Shown here piece by piece: positions 18,201-26,262 of a stretch of DNA of 64,000 nt; positions within the stretch are counted from its first letter, which is position 1, and each line of letters begins with the position of its first letter. The notes beneath the pieces are model-generated. The model saw nothing but the letters and a program-made list of their open reading frames with translations, did not search any database and was not told where the DNA came from. Origin of the DNA: Lyngbya sp. CCAP 1446/10 (lineage in GTDB: Bacteria; Cyanobacteriota; Cyanobacteriia; Cyanobacteriales; Microcoleaceae); contig NZ_JAIGNI010000019.1 in the NCBI RefSeq assembly GCF_026130175.1, forward strand, positions 1 to 64,000, in the 5' to 3' direction. Made by a program: the position numbers and the translations under genes.

Positions 18201-19462
18201 CCATGATTCTGCTGTCGATCGAGGATATCACCGCTCGCAAGCAGTTTGAGAAAGAGCGATCGCAGTTATTGGAGCAGGAAAAGTTGGCCCGCGAACAAGC
18301 AGAAATTGCTAACCGAACTAAAGACGAATTTCTGGCGAATCTCTCCCACGAGCTCCGCAATCCCCTGACTCCGATTCTGGCGTGGGCGCAAATGCTCCGC
18401 GAGGGGAACCTGAAGCAAGCAGCCGCCGATCGCGCTCTAGAGGTGATCGAGCGCAGCGCCAAGGCCCAAGCTCAGTTAATCGAAGATATTCTTGATGTTT
18501 CCCGGATTACGAACGGTAAGCTTCAACTTATCACCTGTGCGATCGATCTGCGGTTAGTGGTGCAAGGTGCGATCGATGGGATTCAATGTTCAGCGGAAGC
18601 AAAAAACATTCAAATTGTTTCGCAGTTGACTTCTGCTGTTGTCTTGGGAGATATCGATCGTTTGCAGCAGGTTTTGTGGAATATCCTGTCTAATGCGATT
18701 AAGTTTACTCCATCGGGGGGACGAGTGGAAATTGTGCTGGAGGCGATCGACGATCGAGCAGAAATTCGAGTCACCGACACGGGAAAAGGGATTGCACGCG
18801 AGTTGTTGCCGCATATTTTCGATCGTTTCCGCCAAGGAGATTCTAGCACCACTAAAACCAATCAAGGTTTGGGATTGGGTTTGTCGATCGTGTACCATCT
18901 TGTCGAATTGCACGGGGGAAGAGTGCAAGCCGAAAGTCCGGGTGAGGGACAAGGAACTACCATAATTGTGAGATTGCCTTTGCGAGCATCGGGTGAAGAG
19001 TTGACACCGCCAAACGGTTTAGAGTCGGCTGCATTTTCAGAGTCTTTGAACACTTTAGGCGATCGTGTCCCTTCTTTGGAAAATTTGCAGGTGTTAGTTG
19101 TCGATGATGAGGCTGATACGCGGGAGCTCTTAAAATATGTGCTGGAACATTACGGCGCTGAGGTTGTGACAGCGGAATCTGTAAGAGCCGCGATGGCTGT
19201 TTTGACGGAAAATCCCGGCAGATATGACGTGCTGATCTCGGATTTGGGAATGCCTGAGCAAAACGGATATTCTTTAATTCAGCAAGTGCGAGCTCTTGCT
19301 GCGCCAGCCGGAGGAAAAATCCCTGCCGCTGCGCTGACTGCGTATGCGAGCGAGCAAGAGCGCGAAAGGGCGATCGAAGCGGGTTTTCAAACACATATTA
19401 CGAAACCTGTGAAGCCTGTTCAATTAGTATTAATAGTTGCCAATTTAGCAGGACGATTTTAA
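15260..19462 (+). CDS. CheB-CheR-PAS-histidine kinase-receiver fusion, copy 2
   Basis: The product is 1400 residues with the same domain order as the gene at 9113. It runs CheB (about 25-210), CheR (about 235-495), an NEEL-rich coiled coil (about 670-755), two PAS regions, HisKA and HATPase (about 1020-1240), and a C-terminal receiver. Key residues are all present: CheB S37 (ASAGG) and LSGADGDG, CheR VAGCSTGEEVYS, kinase H1030 and receiver D1328 (LISDLGMPEQNGY). The ATG at 15260 is the start; another ATG ten bases upstream is out of frame and closes at once. Substitutions are spread throughout compared with copy 1, so this is an old duplication, unlike the almost identical DUF559 genes that follow each copy. 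The sensory input is unknown. Confidence 0.95.
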   Translation: MNLSNEDTFAPIAPGAIDLELEAKTDAPFPIVGIVASAGGLEAFIQLLIHLPADTGMAFVLIQHLAPDRKSLLGEILSRTTQMPVGEVEDAIAPEPNHVYIIPPNTKLLLLEGRLKLMPREKVFGKYMPGDAFFESLAVDRGNKAIAVVLSGADGDGALGLMAIKAAGGVTFAQSEASAKFDSMPITAVATGSVDFILPPEAIARELENLSRHAFLVGPLPVTIPEELPEPGSALGTIFALLKSTAGVDFTHYKSATLNRRMQRRMLLYKMVRLEDYAQYLLEYPAEVTALYEEILIHVTSFFRDLEAFQRLKEQVFPTITQNKSAEAPVRIWVAGCSTGEEVYSIAICLLEYLGDRNLSLPIQIFATDISEGAIGKARSGLYSENQMLGVSEERRTRFFVPVETGRYRISKAVRELCVFARQNLGIDPPFSNLDLISCRNVLIYLAEPLQKRVLAIFHYSLNPTGFLMLGTSESTGKSSDFFTLADGPSKIFTKKLTATRPRLSFTTSFSPLSQLDNRRPMNANFANSFDLQRETDQLILNRSASVGAVVNDQMEILQLRGNTNRYLRLTPGTPSLNLFAMAVSGLSAELRTAIYQAQSQNATVRKEGVRVEEGDTTFVNFEVIPFQPAIVETRYFLVLFEEALPPASDLGTVTFDSLEPSDLEREIVRLRQEIATANQDKTLAQAHLQAVVEDQENLNQDLRVANEEIISSNEELQSINEELETAKEEIQATNEELITTVEELRTRNLDLQQVNNDVTNLLASISIPILMLADDLRIRSFTPMAQRLFNLISTDVGRPFSDIRANLEIPNLEAMIWEVIDTLNTKEQEVQTASGYWYALRIRPYRTLENQIEGVVIVLIDIDALKRTAATLETARNYAETIVESVPTPLIVLDADLRVNTANRALYETFQVSSSETAEADWFEWANGQWNIPQLRGLLEDIRVNNVEINNFEIEQVFELIGPKTLLINACKVEPKDSVSMILLSIEDITARKQFEKERSQLLEQEKLAREQAEIANRTKDEFLANLSHELRNPLTPILAWAQMLREGNLKQAAADRALEVIERSAKAQAQLIEDILDVSRITNGKLQLITCAIDLRLVVQGAIDGIQCSAEAKNIQIVSQLTSAVVLGDIDRLQQVLWNILSNAIKFTPSGGRVEIVLEAIDDRAEIRVTDTGKGIARELLPHIFDRFRQGDSSTTKTNQGLGLGLSIVYHLVELHGGRVQAESPGEGQGTTIIVRLPLRASGEELTPPNGLESAAFSESLNTLGDRVPSLENLQVLVVDDEADTRELLKYVLEHYGAEVVTAESVRAAMAVLTENPGRYDVLISDLGMPEQNGYSLIQQVRALAAPAGGKIPAAALTAYASEQERERAIEAGFQTHITKPVKPVQLVLIVANLAGRF

Positions 19463-19514
19463 ATATTTTGGGGTTTTGAGTTATGATATTTTAGATAAGA
19501 ATTAGCGGTTTCAA

Positions 19515-19697
19515 CTCTTATCCCCCCCTTCTTAAGGGGGGTTAGGGGGGATCTCCGGATCGAGAGGAAGAGAATTATGACCAAATACGGTTCACTTAAC
19601 ATATTTATGCCCCGGAGATCCCCCTAAATCCCCCTTAAGAAGGGGGACTTTGAGAACTCTCTTATCCCCCCCTTCTTAAGGGGGGTTAGGGGGGATC
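19515..19697. repeat. GGGGGATC inverted-repeat array before the DUF559 pseudogene
   Basis: It holds a half unit (about 19515-19553) and one complete 81-bp element (19617-19697), spaced about 144 bp apart as in the 13391-13716 array. Between them lies GATCGAGAGGAAGAGAATTA followed by TGACCAAAT. That matches the DUF559 start region, so the start codon context of the gene is itself part of the repeating unit. Confidence 0.9.
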
Positions 19698-19720
19698 TCC
19701 GGATCGAGAGGAGGAGAATT

Positions 19721-20132
19721 ATGACCAAATTAAACGACTCCAATTTCCACCTACCTTAGAACCCAAAACTTATCCCAATCGCCCAAGAACTTCGGAAAAA
19801 TCCAACTCCAGCCGAAAAAAAACTTTGGCAAGATTTTCTGAGAAATTTCCCTTTTCGAGTTTTGAGACAGCGGCCTATTGACAATTTTATCGTAGATTTT
19901 TATTGTGCTGCTTTAAGATTGGTAATTGAGGTTGATGGAGAGAGTCATTTTACCGAACAGGGGAAACAACATGATGCAGAAAGAACAGGGATTTTAGAGG
20001 GGTATGGGCTGAAAGTTGTCAGGTTTACGAATGTTGATGTGTTGCAGTGTTTTGAGGGAGTTTGTCAGGAGTTGTGGGCGGAGGGCGATCGTAATAGCAG
20101 AGGCCAGATCCCCCCTAACCCCCCTTCAGAAG
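19721..20132 (+). pseudogene. DUF559 endonuclease-like gene, nonsense mutation and IS-split tail
   Basis: This copy differs from the gene at 13740 by four substitutions over about 412 bp. One of them turns the TAC codon for residue 13 into TAG (19757-19759), so translation from ATG 19721 stops after 12 residues. The rest of the frame is open and would read through to FCAALRL-type core motifs identical to copy 1. The tail, again a GGGGGATC repeat, is interrupted at 20132 by the ISAs1 element. An internal restart at a TTG (19862) would lack the N-terminal part of the domain. I judge it inactive, unless the stop is read through. Confidence 0.88.
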
Positions 20133-21435
20133 CAGGGTGGATTAATTGTCAAGAGGCGAAATCAAGGCTATGAAGGCTATTGACCAACTTTATGCGAGGC
20201 ATTTAACAGGTTTATCTTGACTAGATAAATCAAAAAGTAACTCACTCAAATCTTCAATTTGATTAGCCATTAATCTTAAAGCTTCAGGAAAAGTACGAGT
20301 ACCTTTCAGGCGAGCCAATGAAAATAAAAATTGTCTAACCATTGCCCAATTGGCTGGTGCATTGCCACCACGACGAATATCGTTATCCTCGTTTAACGTC
20401 ACATCTTTCACCCAATGCAGTCGATTCTCAATCAACCAGTGCCCACGAATAGCCTCGGCAAATTGACTCGCCGACCAATCCAGACTACTTAAATAATAGT
20501 GTATTTCATCGAAATTAACCAGATGACGACGACTTTTTTTTCCCTCCCATCTGGTTCCATATCTCCTGACCACAATTATGTGTTTTGGACCAGCCCAAAG
20601 GGGTAATAATTCAGGTGGAATTGGATAAATCTTGGTGTGGCGAGTTGTGGTTCGCCCATGTACCGATTCAGAGACTTCATGTTCGTCAGTCGCCACGGCA
20701 GAACTCACTAATTTTTTAGCCGCTTTAAACAGATTTAATTGATTCTTTTTGAGCGTAACTATATAGTCATTGCCACAATTAATAATTAAGGCTAGCGTTT
20801 TTTTTTGACAATGTAGTGCATCGAGGGTAATTACTACTTTATTACCGGAGAGTTCCTTGACTAGCTCCTGTACGACTTCGACTTCACTTTTCTGTTTATT
20901 TTCCATAACTTGATGTCTCACCACCCATCCATGATGATGACTATAAACGGAAACCATACTGACAAAATTTTGGTAAGAGCTGTTGCCACCTGTTAAGGTA
21001 CTTTTAATGCCTTTTCCGTCCATTGCCATCAATTCTCCTTCGTCTATTGACAATGTTTGTTTACACCACACATTAAAAAGAACTGCTAAAACCTCAAAAT
21101 CTAATGCTTGAATTATATTTCTAAATGTTGAATCTGATGGAAACCGAATATCAGGCGGGAGAGCCAATAATTTTATGAGGGCTTTTCGATGATTCTCGGT
21201 GAACTCAACTAAAGGCTTATACCCCCAATATCCCGTACAACTACCCAACAAAATTATCGTTAATATCAGCCAAAGTTCATGTCTAATCCCTCTCGGATGT
21301 CGATGATCTGGAACGGCCTTAATTGCTTCAATTAAATTCATTGCTGATGCACTCCATAATTATAATCTACCCATCCGGGGCAGACTTGATTGCCTCTTCT
21401 ATCATACATTCCCCCCTGACAATTAATCCACCCTG
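20133..21435 (-). mobile_element. Complete ISAs1-family insertion sequence, 1303 bp
   Basis: Perfect 19-bp terminal inverted repeats (CAGGGTGGATTAATTGTCA) lie at 20133-20151 and 21417-21435. Both ends are flanked by the same 19 bases, CCTAACCCCCCTTCAGAAG (20114-20132 and 21436-21454), a direct repeat created in or carried by the GGGGGATC target. One transposase gene fills the element. It sits in the 3' tail of the DUF559 pseudogene, so it arrived after that cassette was in place. Confidence 0.93.
20190..21341 (-). CDS. ISAs1 family transposase
   Basis: The product is 383 residues, the usual ISAs1 length. The N-terminus AIKAVPDHRHPRGIRHEL leads into a hydrophobic stretch (LWLILTIILLGSCTGYWGY), as in the DDE_Tnp_1-associated domain. 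Catalytic acidic residues of a DDE transposase are visible in MDGKGIKST, ITLDALHCQKKT and RGHWLIENRLHWVKDVTLNED. The frame is intact, so the element may still be active. It is transcribed opposite to the flanking DUF559 pseudogene. The N-terminal ATG is at 21341. Confidence 0.95.
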   Translation of the reverse strand: MNLIEAIKAVPDHRHPRGIRHELWLILTIILLGSCTGYWGYKPLVEFTENHRKALIKLLALPPDIRFPSDSTFRNIIQALDFEVLAVLFNVWCKQTLSIDEGELMAMDGKGIKSTLTGGNSSYQNFVSMVSVYSHHHGWVVRHQVMENKQKSEVEVVQELVKELSGNKVVITLDALHCQKKTLALIINCGNDYIVTLKKNQLNLFKAAKKLVSSAVATDEHEVSESVHGRTTTRHTKIYPIPPELLPLWAGPKHIIVVRRYGTRWEGKKSRRHLVNFDEIHYYLSSLDWSASQFAEAIRGHWLIENRLHWVKDVTLNEDNDIRRGGNAPANWAMVRQFLFSLARLKGTRTFPEALRLMANQIEDLSELLFDLSSQDKPVKCLA

Positions 21436-21470
21436 CCTAACCCCCCTTCAGAAGGGGGGGACAAGAGTAT
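21436..21470. repeat. Right remnant of the GGGGGATC element split by the IS
   Basis: CCTAACCCCCCTTCAGAAGG followed by GGGGGACAAGAGTA continues the element interrupted at 20132. After it the sequence (ATCATTTTGCTTT) differs from that following the first DUF559 gene, so homology between the two cassettes ends here. Confidence 0.8.
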
Positions 21471-21552
21471 CATTTTGCTTTAAAAACAATTGCCAAAAAG
21501 AGCACAACATGAGACAATACAAAAAAATATAAAAATTCGGGAGTTATGATTC

Positions 21553-22293
21553 TTGGTAACTATTAAATGTCGGGGCATTACCTTCTCAAATATCCAAGCT
21601 GTAATCTTCGACAAAGACGGCACTCTAGAGGATTCTCAGGAGTTTTTGAGATTGTTGGGAATTAAGCGAGCGCGCCTCGCAGATGCTCAAATTCCGGGCG
21701 TTGGAGAGCCTTTACAAATGGCTTTGGGTATCAATGGCGCTAGCATCGACCCCACGGGTTTACTAGCAGTCGGTAGTCGCAGGGAAAATGAGATTGTTGC
21801 AGCGGGATACATCGCGGAAACTGGCAGGGGATGGCTGGAATCTTTAACTATTGCGCGCCGCGCTTTTGATGAAGCTGACGAAATGTTTAAAAATGCGTCT
21901 TCTTCTCCGATGTTTGTCGGCAGTTTGGAAGTGCTGAAAAATCTTTCGGAAGCTGGTTTGAAGCTGGGAATTCTGTCGGCTGCTACGACTGCGGCAGTGC
22001 AAAAGTTTGTGAAACACCACGAATTAAGCGATTGGATTCAGTTAGAAATGGGAGTTGATTCAACGCTTCACAAGCCTGATCCGAAATTGTTTTTGCAAGC
22101 TTGCGAAAAACTCGGAGTAAATCCCGCAGCCACTTTGATGGTGGGAGATTCGGCGGGTGATATTCAGATGGGTAAAGATGCTGGCGCGGCTGGCTGTATC
22201 GGGATTTGTTGGGGAAATGCTGAGGTTAATCATCTGGAAAAGGCTGATGTGGCGATCGCATCTTTGGATGAGATGATAATTGTAGCAGAGTAG
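21553..22293 (+). CDS. HAD-family hydrolase (phosphatase)
   Basis: The product is 246 residues. HAD motif I is FDKDGTLED at about residues 19-27, motif II is GILSAATT, and motifs III and IV are in HKPDP and VGDSAGDIQMGKDAG. A cap domain lies between motifs I and II. These are the phosphoglycolate-phosphatase-like features, but the substrate cannot be told. The start is taken as TTG 21553, with CGGGAG nine bases upstream. The only nearby ATG (21546) is in another frame and closes quickly, so the start is uncertain by a few codons. It is a single gene, followed by three hairpin repeats. Confidence 0.85.
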   Translation: MVTIKCRGITFSNIQAVIFDKDGTLEDSQEFLRLLGIKRARLADAQIPGVGEPLQMALGINGASIDPTGLLAVGSRRENEIVAAGYIAETGRGWLESLTIARRAFDEADEMFKNASSSPMFVGSLEVLKNLSEAGLKLGILSAATTAAVQKFVKHHELSDWIQLEMGVDSTLHKPDPKLFLQACEKLGVNPAATLMVGDSAGDIQMGKDAGAAGCIGICWGNAEVNHLEKADVAIASLDEMIIVAE

Positions 22294-22411
22294 GGACACG
22301 GCAATGCCGTTTCCTCCAAATCTTTTCGGGCGGGCTAGAAGCCCACCCCACAAAAGCTAGGGAAACGGCAATGCCGTTTCCTCCAAATCAGGACACGGCA
22401 TTGCCGTTTCC
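22294..22411. repeat. Three ACGGCAATGCCGT hairpin repeats
   Basis: ACACGGCAATGCCGTTTCCT, GAAACGGCAATGCCGTTTCC and ACACGGCATTGCCGTTTCCC occur within 118 bp. Each has the palindromic core ACGGCA/TGCCGT. Between the first two is GGGCGGGCTAGAAGCCCACC, itself a short hairpin. The set lies between two convergent genes and could also terminate both. Confidence 0.8.
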
Positions 22412-22903
22412 CTACAAACAACGCAGGCCAAGAATTATTACATCTCTTTCCACGCCCTCAAGTTCGGCAATTTTTGGCAGATATCCCCACTGCTGAAACC
22501 CAAATTTCTCGAACAATCTTAAACTCGGCTGATTGTGAGCAAAAATTATGCCCATCAGCGTTTTGAGTTGCAATTGTGGACTCCGCATGATTGCCGATTG
22601 CAATAATTTTTGTCCGATTTGGCAGCGTTGGCGATCGGGCGCGACGTAGATGCTAACTTCTGCGGTATGCTGATAGGCGGCGCGTCCGTAGAAAAGCTGA
22701 AAACTCAGCCAGCCAACGATATTTTGTTCTGATTCCATTACCCAAATCGGCAAGGAATTGGGAGAATGTTCTCTGTACCACGCCAGACGGCTTTCGACGG
22801 AGACTGGTTTTAAATCTGCTGTGGCCATTCTCCCTGGTATTGCTGCGTTGTATATTTGGACAATTGCGGGTAAATCGCTTTCAATTGCGTCGCGGATTTT
22901 CAT
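22412..22903 (-). CDS. GNAT-family N-acetyltransferase
   Basis: The product is 163 residues with the phosphinothricin-acetyltransferase-like GNAT layout. It has an N-terminal MKIRDAIESDLPAIVQIYNAAI, a central AEVSIYVAPDRQRCQIGQKLL that includes the acetyl-CoA loop (Q-R-C-Q-I-G), and a C-terminal HNQPSLRLFEKFGFQQWGYL. The acceptor is unknown; the relatives are often amino-acid or herbicide-like amine acetyltransferases. ATG 22903 has no clear Shine-Dalgarno. The gene lies downstream of tsaD on the same strand with a 46-base gap made of TGACTAA repeats. Confidence 0.88.
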   Translation of the reverse strand: MKIRDAIESDLPAIVQIYNAAIPGRMATADLKPVSVESRLAWYREHSPNSLPIWVMESEQNIVGWLSFQLFYGRAAYQHTAEVSIYVAPDRQRCQIGQKLLQSAIMRSPQLQLKTLMGIIFAHNQPSLRLFEKFGFQQWGYLPKIAELEGVERDVIILGLRCL

Positions 22904-22908
22904 CGTTT

Positions 22909-22958
22909 GGTTGACTGTTGACTGTTGACTAATGACTAATGACTAATGACTAATGACT
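22909..22958. repeat. TGACTAA heptamer repeat
   Basis: Five or six consecutive TGACTAA or TGACTGT heptamers separate tsaD from the GNAT gene, slightly overlapping the tsaD stop region. Confidence 0.75.
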
Positions 22959-24023
22959 CTTGTAAAGTTCCATGACATCGCTAACGGGCATCCGCGAATT
23001 TGCTCCCAATGTCAGCGGTGATATGTGTCCCCGCTGCAAGTGTTCTGCCGCCGCACAGCCGATCATTGCTGCGTTATCTGTGCAATATTTTAATGGGGGA
23101 AACAATACTCGCAAGTTGTTTTTGACTGCGGCGGCTTGTAAGTGTTTTCGGAGTCCGCTGTTGGCTGCGACTCCTCCACCGACTACTATAGTGCTAAGTC
23201 CTAAATTTAGTGCACAGGCGATCGACCTTTTAGTTAAACCCTTGGCTACTGTTTCCTGAAAGCTAGCCGCAATATCATTAATTGTAGAGGCAGCCAAGAT
23301 GCCTTCGCCACCAGCATTAATATCTTGTTTTTTGAGTTTCTGCACTAATTGCAAAACTGCTGTTTTCAAACCACTAAAGCTGCTGTCGTAGGGATGGTAG
23401 CCACCACCAGGCAGCGAAATTCTGCCTTCTGGTAGAGGGTACGCTTGGGGATTGCCAAGGGCGGCCAATTTGTCCATCAGCGGCCCGCCGGGATATCCTA
23501 GCTGTAAAAGTCTGGCGACTTTATCAAACGCTTCGCCCGCCGCATCGTCGCGGGTTTGTCCTACTGTTTCGTAAACGCCGCAATCTTTAACATAAATTAA
23601 GCTGGTGTGTCCGCCGGAAACTAATAGACACAAAAATGGTGGCTGTAAGTCGGGTTCGATTAGGTAAGAAGCGTAAATGTGTCCTTCGAGGTGGTGGACA
23701 CCTAAAAAGGGTTTTTGGTGGACTATTGCCAAGGTTTTCGCCGCTGTCAACCCGACTAACAATGCACCTACTAAACCGGGGGCGCAAGTCGCTGCAATGC
23801 CGTCAATTTCTGACCAACTCAGGTTGGCTTCACTCAGACACTGGGCAATTACCTGATTTAGCATTTCTAGGTGACTCCGCGAAGCTACTTCGGGCACTAC
23901 CCCGCCGTACTGCTCGTGGATTTTAATTTGTGATGCTACAACATTGCTGCAAACTTGACGATTCTTAACAATTGCTGCTGCTGTTTCGTCACAACTTGTT
24001 TCGATCGCGAAAATGGTTGCCAT
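22950..24023 (-). CDS. tsaD: tRNA N6-adenosine threonylcarbamoyltransferase TsaD
   Basis: The product is 357 residues, full length. It begins [19 protein letters not shown] and has the metal-binding HxxxH as H111 and H115 in [11 protein letters not shown]. The ASKHA ATPase-fold signatures [24 protein letters not shown] and [13 protein letters not shown] are all present. TsaD with TsaB, TsaE and TsaC makes t6A37 in tRNAs that read ANN codons. ATG 24023 is divergent from psaF, with 346 bases between. The gene is intact. Confidence 0.97.
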   Translation of the reverse strand: MATIFAIETSCDETAAAIVKNRQVCSNVVASQIKIHEQYGGVVPEVASRSHLEMLNQVIAQCLSEANLSWSEIDGIAATCAPGLVGALLVGLTAAKTLAIVHQKPFLGVHHLEGHIYASYLIEPDLQPPFLCLLVSGGHTSLIYVKDCGVYETVGQTRDDAAGEAFDKVARLLQLGYPGGPLMDKLAALGNPQAYPLPEGRISLPGGGYHPYDSSFSGLKTAVLQLVQKLKKQDINAGGEGILAASTINDIAASFQETVAKGLTKRSIACALNLGLSTIVVGGGVAANSGLRKHLQAAAVKNNLRVLFPPLKYCTDNAAMIGCAAAEHLQRGHISPLTLGANSRMPVSDVMELYKSH

Positions 24024-24369
24024 TAATCTGGTAATTTTATTTGATAGGTTAGCTATTGCTAGCTTAACTAATTTGGCGCAAGTCCCCCGCGCCAGCCTGT
24101 ACTCAGGTTATTGTTAGGGATATTTGCCCGATCGCGACAGTTAAGCCCATCATTAGATGCAGGCTGTGAAATATCCTCGCGGTATTGCTAGCTTGCCACT
24201 GACTGATGTACTGATGCGATCAAACGCGAATTCCTAATTCTATTGGGATTTGCCGCATCAACGATCAATGCTTCGCATTGTCAACAAATGCGGTAATCTG
24301 GATTAGAGATCGGCAAGTTGAAATGCTTGTAGAAAAAATTATTGTTTTGTAACAAAAGGAAACAATTTC
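24024..24369. promoter_or_regulatory. Divergent intergenic region tsaD-psaF
   Basis: The 346-base gap contains the promoters of two genes that point away from each other. I see no gene, no repeat family member and no clear terminator in it. AT-rich stretches near 24310-24350, just upstream of psaF, are the likely place for the psaF promoter, but no box can be assigned safely. Confidence 0.5.
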
Positions 24370-24858
24370 ATGCGACGATTGTTTGCTGCAATTTTAGTGG
24401 TTAGTCTGTGGATCAGTTTTGCTCCAGTTGCTTCGGCCTACAATTTGGTGCCGTGCAAGGACTCCCCCGCGTTCCAGGAACTGGCTAAAAATGCTCGTTC
24501 TACCAATGGCGACCCAGCATCTGCGAAGGCAAGATTCGATCGCTATTCTGCGGCTATGTGCGGCCCGGAAGGATACCCACACTTAATCGTAGATGGTAAC
24601 TTGGCTTATGCTGGCGACTTTTTGATTCCCAGCCTGCTGTTCTTGTATATTGCTGGTTGGATTGGTTGGGTAGGCCGCGCTTATCTGCAAATCGCCAAAA
24701 AATCAGCGACTCCAGAGGAAAAAGAGATTATTATCGACGTTCCTGTGGCAATCTCCTGTATGCTGAGCGGCGTTTTATGGCCTCTAGCAGCACTCAAGGA
24801 AATCACCACTGGTGAAATGTTTGCCAAGGATGATGAAATTACTGTTTCCCCCCGCTAA
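24370..24858 (+). CDS. psaF: Photosystem I reaction centre subunit III
   Basis: The product is 162 residues. A signal peptide ([20 protein letters not shown]) is followed by ASA, and the mature protein starts [12 protein letters not shown], as known for PsaF. Two lumenal cysteines and the membrane helices ([20 protein letters not shown] and [19 protein letters not shown]) fit the family. PsaF lines the lumenal side of photosystem I near the plastocyanin or cytochrome c6 docking site. AAAGGA precedes the ATG. psaJ follows after 122 bases, the usual psaFJ operon. Confidence 0.98.
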   Translation: MRRLFAAILVVSLWISFAPVASAYNLVPCKDSPAFQELAKNARSTNGDPASAKARFDRYSAAMCGPEGYPHLIVDGNLAYAGDFLIPSLLFLYIAGWIGWVGRAYLQIAKKSATPEEKEIIIDVPVAISCMLSGVLWPLAALKEITTGEMFAKDDEITVSPR

Positions 24859-24980
24859 AATAGGGAAATGGAGCGAACGCTAATAGCTAAGAGTTAAGCA
24901 ATTAACTGCAAGTTAGCAATTAGCGTCTTACCGAGCGATCGGCAATTACCAACTGTCTCAAAATTTCAGGAGCAGAATTC

Positions 24981-25109
24981 ATGCAATATTTTGTCAAGTT
25001 TCTTTCAACCGCACCAGTATTGGCAACGATTTGGATTGCTATTCAAGCGGCCGGTTTGATTGAATTTAACCGCTTTTTCCCTGACTTGCTTTTCCATCCG
25101 ATGCCTTAA
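24981..25109 (+). CDS. psaJ: Photosystem I reaction centre subunit IX
   Basis: A 42-residue single-helix protein starts [20 protein letters not shown] and ends [10 protein letters not shown], the PsaJ consensus. It lies 122 bases downstream of psaF and is preceded by CAGGAG. PsaJ stabilises PsaF and binds peripheral chlorophylls. Confidence 0.97.
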   Translation: MQYFVKFLSTAPVLATIWIAIQAAGLIEFNRFFPDLLFHPMP

Positions 25110-25250
25110 GATTTGACCGAAATTAGGTCTTAAAGTCTTGGGTAAAAAAGTTGAGAGTTTTGAATTTTGAGTGAAAGGTTAAAGGTTAATTGAAAACTCA
25201 AATATCAAAACTCTCAAACTATATATAGCCTTTCTCAGTGACATGAGGTG

Positions 25251-25390
25251 AGCATAGGGCATAGGGCATAGGGCATGGGGCATAGGGCATAGGGCATTGT
25301 TGACTACTGACTACTGACTACTGACTACTGACTACTGACTATTGACTACTGACTATTGACTAAATGACTATTGACTAAATGACTAATATT
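25251..25390. repeat. CATAGGG and TGACTAC heptamer arrays
   Basis: Six tandem GCATAGG-type units (about 25253-25295) are followed by roughly ten TGACTAC, TGACTAT or TGACTAA heptamers up to the nitrilase gene. The last units reach within ten bases of its ATG, so the natural promoter must lie within or before the repeats. Confidence 0.85.
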
Positions 25391-25398
25391 GTGAATCG

Positions 25399-26211
25399 AT
25401 GAAGTCTTATATCGCCGCAGCAATTCAAATGACTAGCTTGCCTGACCTGCGAAAAAATTTGGTGCAGGCAGAGGAATTAATCGACTTGGCAGTACGTCAG
25501 GGTGCGGAGTTAGTTTCCTTACCAGAAAATTTCTCGTTTATGGGAGAAGAGGAGGAAAAGATTGCTTCAGCAGAGGCGATCGGACTCCAAAGCGAAAAAT
25601 TCCTCAAAACGATGGCCCAACGCTTCCAGGTGACGATTCTGGGCGGCGGATTTCCGGTGCCGACGGATGGGGGGAAGGTCTACAATACTTGCTTGCTGAT
25701 AGACCCAAACGGCACCGAAGTTGCCAGGTACAAAAAAGTACATTTGTTCGATGTGAATGTGCCAGACGGGATTACTTACAGGGAATCGAACACTGTGAAA
25801 GCTGGTGAAGATTTGCCGCCGGTTTATGTGTCGCCGGAGTTGGGGACGCTGGGACTTTCGGTGTGCTATGACGTGCGGTTCCCGGAAGTGTACAGGCATT
25901 TGTCTCACAAGGGTGCTGATGTTTTGTTCGTGCCGGCGGCGTTTACAGCGTACACTGGCAAGGATCACTGGAAGGTGTTGTTGCAAGCTAGGGCGATCGA
26001 GAATACTTGTTATGCGATCGCCCCGGCGCAGACTGGACACCACTACGGCCGCCGTCAAACTCACGGTCACGCGATGATTGTAGACCCTTGGGGTGTGGTT
26101 TTGGCGGATGCTGGAGAGGAACCGGGTGTGGCGATTGCAGAGATTAATCCCGATCGACTAGAACAAGTCCGCCGCCAAATGCCATCGCTGCAACACCGGG
26201 TTTTTCTGTGA
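25399..26211 (+). CDS. Carbon-nitrogen hydrolase (Nit1/Nit2-like amidase)
   Basis: The product is 270 residues of the nitrilase superfamily. The catalytic triad is visible: E43 in SLPENFSFMG, K113 in YKKVHLFDVNVPDG and C156 in LSVCYDVRFPE. The YKKVHLFDV motif and the length match the Nit branch that hydrolyses deaminated glutathione. The substrate is still an inference. The ATG at 25399 directly follows a tandem heptamer array. A perfect palindrome 23 bases after the stop is the likely terminator. Confidence 0.9.
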   Translation: MKSYIAAAIQMTSLPDLRKNLVQAEELIDLAVRQGAELVSLPENFSFMGEEEEKIASAEAIGLQSEKFLKTMAQRFQVTILGGGFPVPTDGGKVYNTCLLIDPNGTEVARYKKVHLFDVNVPDGITYRESNTVKAGEDLPPVYVSPELGTLGLSVCYDVRFPEVYRHLSHKGADVLFVPAAFTAYTGKDHWKVLLQARAIENTCYAIAPAQTGHHYGRRQTHGHAMIVDPWGVVLADAGEEPGVAIAEINPDRLEQVRRQMPSLQHRVFL

Positions 26212-26234
26212 GTTGTGGTGGCTTGGTACTTCGT

Positions 26235-26262
26235 AATTTTGAGACCAATTGGTCTCAAAATT
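26235..26262. terminator. 28-bp perfect palindrome
   Basis: The arms AATTTTGAGACC and GGTCTCAAAATT surround AATT, and the whole 28 bp is its own reverse complement. It lies just after the Nit-like gene. A-rich and T-rich arm ends make it usable as a bidirectional terminator, but a protein-binding site cannot be excluded. Confidence 0.6.
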
